From Bacteroidota bacterium (lineage in GTDB: Bacteria > Bacteroidota > Bacteroidia > Bacteroidales > UBA12481), in NCBI GenBank assembly GCA_030592205.1, contig JAUVKA010000208.1:1-7149 (forward strand): a stretch of 7,149 bases of DNA, read 5' to 3'. Each line of letters opens with the position of its first letter. The stretch's first letter is position 1. The notes under the pieces are model-generated. The model saw nothing but the letters and a program-made list of their open reading frames with translations, had not been told where the DNA came from and did not search any database. Shown here in pieces: positions 5,020-7,149 of the stretch. The position numbers and the translations under genes are program-made.

Positions 5020-7149
5020 AAAAAACAATAATAGATTATTCCATAATAATCTTTTTGCTAAGCCTGCTAAGCTTAACTGGATGCTCAAAAGAACCTAATT
5101 CCAGACTTCCTGCAGCCAGTTTTGTAGGAGAATGGATTGAAGGGGATGGGGATCAAAAATCGCTAAAACTCATTGATCAGGCTTTCAGATCAATGCATAT
5201 TGCACCCGACATGGCAACAGTGCCCTTGCTCTATAAGCGTGACTGGGATGGTTTTGTGGAGGGTCATTATTGGGTAGGCTGGTGGCTTCAAAACAGCTTT
5301 GGTCCAACTTATGGGATGCTCCCTTTTTGGTCTGAAGAACCTTATAAAACCTGGATCCGGCATTCCCAGAGTTTATGGTTTAATGTGATGGGTGATGGAC
5401 AACGAGCTGGAAGAAATGGTTACGTTGCACCTGATGGCTCTTTAATGGACTGTGCAATAATCTACATGAATGGAAGCAGGGAGGATGGATTCAGATCGAG
5501 GCATAGCAAGGTTGAAAACTCTGTATTCGATGGACATACAGAAATGGAAAAGCCGATTTACCGACAGGGAGATGGAAACACAAGTGAATATGATTGGTAT
5601 TATGGTGGGGCAGCTGCGGGTATAATAATGGAAGCGGAACGCTTGCTGGCCGGACGAAATATTTCTGAAATCAAAGAACGTCTGCCTCAGCTAAAAAGAG
5701 TCGCTGATTTTATCGATATAAGACGAGATAAAGAAACAAATCTTATAAAAGGTGGTAGAAGTTCAAACTTACTGGCACCCTCATTTGGAGGAGTTAAGCA
5801 AGATGATGGAAGCTATGCAACTGCTTATCTCACTGAATTATCGATAAATTTCTGTGCAGCTCTCAGTCGACTTATAGAACTTTGTAAAATGACCGGCGAT
5901 GAACAGTCTGTCGAGAAATACACCAATACACTATCACTGGTAAAAAATGCATTACCCAAACTAATGGAAAAGGATGGGTATTATATCCGCTATATGGAAG
6001 AAAATGGATCAAGACATGGAGTTTTTCAAGCTGATGAATACGGCTACATTGAAGCTGCTCCCAACCATGATGCTGTAGCATTTGGCGTAAACAATGATCA
6101 GCAATCAAAGCAAATAGTTGAAAAATTATTATCTGTACCCGGTTTAGCCCCTAATGATTTCATCCTCCCCAATCACCCCGCTTATGATGATCTCGATAAT
6201 ATAACAGTTATCAAACATTTGCCTCCCGGAATGTGGGTAGATGGTGGCTTCTGGTCAACTACCCAGGGTAGAATGAATATAGCCTGTCTTAGAGTAAATG
6301 AGTTTGAACATCCTTTCAAGGCTTGGAGCAAACAATTGAAATTTATGCAAGCCTTTCGTGCCGGTGCTCCCATGAAAGAGTATGGGCAGACTCTTTGGGA
6401 TGATAAGATTCAAAAATGGGGATTCAATGTGGTATACGACTGCTGGGGAGTTCCCGGCGGCTTATTGCGAGGACTATTTGAATATACTTATGGCAATGAT
6501 AATCTAAAAATCCGGCCTCACCTTCCCGAAACAATCACCAGATATATACAGAAGCATCCTGTAAGCTTTGGCGATACTAAAATATATCTGACAGTTAATG
6601 GGACTGGTAAAGTAAAAATGGCGAAATCTAAGAATCAATCATTTGAGGTTACTGAAGATGGCTGGATAATAATTAAACCTGATCAAAAAGAAGATAATCT
6701 TTGTATTGAAATTGTCTGTGGTGATGCCGAAGAAAATGGAGCATGGCAGCCCCTGGATAAAGAAACTTCTAGTATACCGGAAGACCGGGATTTCTGGGAA
6801 ATTGAGGGATTTGTTTCACCACTGTATCCACAGATTAATCCTGAAACAGTGTATGAATTCTACAAAGCCATGGCAAAAGCCGGCTTAGAAGAAACATACG
6901 AAGGCGCAATGAGTAGATTGATACTTGATCACCTGATTGCCAGGTTTCAGCGTCAAAAATTACTAGAACAAGGAACTCTATTTATCCCACAGCTGGCTGA
7001 TACTCCCCCGGCTATTGAAGAAGATATCAGCAAAGGGTTTGTTAAACAGGCAAGGTATCTTTCCGGTGGCTTAGTAGATCATTTACTGGGAATGTCGTAC
7101 TGGAAGGATCCTGTTGATCCCCAGATTCACAAAATCGCCATCAAAACCG
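5016..7149 (+). CDS. Lipoprotein, putative six-hairpin ((alpha/alpha)6) glycosidase, 3' end cut by window
   Basis: An open frame of 711 codons without a stop up to the last base; the true C-terminus is outside the window. The N-terminus is a lipoprotein signal: hydrophobic residues 5-20, then the lipobox LTGC with Cys23 as lipid-anchored residue, followed by SKEP. The charged residues after Cys resemble, weakly, the surface-export tags of Bacteroidota lipoproteins. The body has the pattern of an (alpha/alpha)6 barrel: aromatic and acidic helices at about 80-160, EYDWYYGGAAAG (191-202), a loop LLAPSFGG (252-259), GYIEAAPNHDAVAFGV (343-358), MWVDGGFWSTTQGRM (406-420) and YDCWGVPGGLLRGLFEYTYG (474-493). 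A C-terminal beta-sandwich begins around LKIRPHLP (497-504) and continues to about 568. Residues 575-711 form a further, mostly helical region I cannot assign. Candidate catalytic acids are among Asp193, Asp352, Asp409 and Asp475, by position only. Family and substrate are unknown; coupling to GH32 suggests a fructose-containing or co-occurring glycan. Confidence 0.8.
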   Translation, partial: MKKTIIDYSIIIFLLSLLSLTGCSKEPNSRLPAASFVGEWIEGDGDQKSLKLIDQAFRSMHIAPDMATVPLLYKRDWDGFVEGHYWVGWWLQNSFGPTYGMLPFWSEEPYKTWIRHSQSLWFNVMGDGQRAGRNGYVAPDGSLMDCAIIYMNGSREDGFRSRHSKVENSVFDGHTEMEKPIYRQGDGNTSEYDWYYGGAAAGIIMEAERLLAGRNISEIKERLPQLKRVADFIDIRRDKETNLIKGGRSSNLLAPSFGGVKQDDGSYATAYLTELSINFCAALSRLIELCKMTGDEQSVEKYTNTLSLVKNALPKLMEKDGYYIRYMEENGSRHGVFQADEYGYIEAAPNHDAVAFGVNNDQQSKQIVEKLLSVPGLAPNDFILPNHPAYDDLDNITVIKHLPPGMWVDGGFWSTTQGRMNIACLRVNEFEHPFKAWSKQLKFMQAFRAGAPMKEYGQTLWDDKIQKWGFNVVYDCWGVPGGLLRGLFEYTYGNDNLKIRPHLPETITRYIQKHPVSFGDTKIYLTVNGTGKVKMAKSKNQSFEVTEDGWIIIKPDQKEDNLCIEIVCGDAEENGAWQPLDKETSSIPEDRDFWEIEGFVSPLYPQINPETVYEFYKAMAKAGLEETYEGAMSRLILDHLIARFQRQKLLEQGTLFIPQLADTPPAIEEDISKGFVKQARYLSGGLVDHLLGMSYWKDPVDPQIHKIAIKT

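Noticed and set aside
5872..6373. Minus-strand frames within the lipoprotein glycosidase gene
   Set aside because: The plus-strand frame runs unbroken through this region with clear protein motifs; the minus frames are short and motif-free.

Overview
The window most likely comes from a member of the Bacteroidota. The evidence is the AT-rich, Lys/Ile/Asn/Glu-rich coding, the absence of clear Shine-Dalgarno sites, a TAnnTTTG-type promoter element, a GH32 enzyme with the extra N-terminal domain typical of that phylum, and a lipoprotein-tagged glycosidase. Nothing in the sequence fixes the genus. There are no RNA genes, CRISPR arrays, insertion sequences or transposases.

Layout. Positions 2-868 (minus strand) hold an unnamed single-pass membrane protein: a cytoplasmic segment resembling sigma-70 region 4, one membrane helix, and a short helical, TPR-like outer tail. 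A 138-bp AT-rich gap separates it from divergently transcribed genes. Positions 1007-1921 (plus) encode a cytoplasmic patatin-like serine lipase of the RssA type. Positions 1992-3335 (plus) encode a 12-helix sugar/proton symporter of the MFS sugar porter family; its start is better placed at the ATG at 1992 than at an upstream TTG. A 91-bp gap contains a GC-rich hairpin of REP type. Positions 3427-5019 (plus) encode a secreted GH32 fructosidase. Its stop overlaps, by ATGA, the start of a long lipoprotein that is open to the window edge (5016-7149, 711 codons seen). That lipoprotein looks like an (alpha/alpha)6 (six-hairpin) glycosidase of unknown specificity.

How they work together. The transporter, GH32 enzyme and lipoprotein glycosidase form a compact fructan or fructose-containing oligosaccharide utilisation unit. 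The lipoprotein and GH32 enzyme would act outside the inner membrane to release fructose or other sugars, and the porter would import the monosaccharide with protons. No SusC/SusD pair, fructokinase or hybrid two-component sensor is present in the window, though they could lie beyond the right edge. The patatin gene is on the same strand, 70 bp upstream of the porter, but has no obvious functional link. The divergent membrane protein is probably a separate unit.

The best candidate for undescribed biology is the six-hairpin lipoprotein. It is translationally coupled to a GH32 gene and carries a C-terminal extension after its predicted beta-sandwich that I cannot assign.
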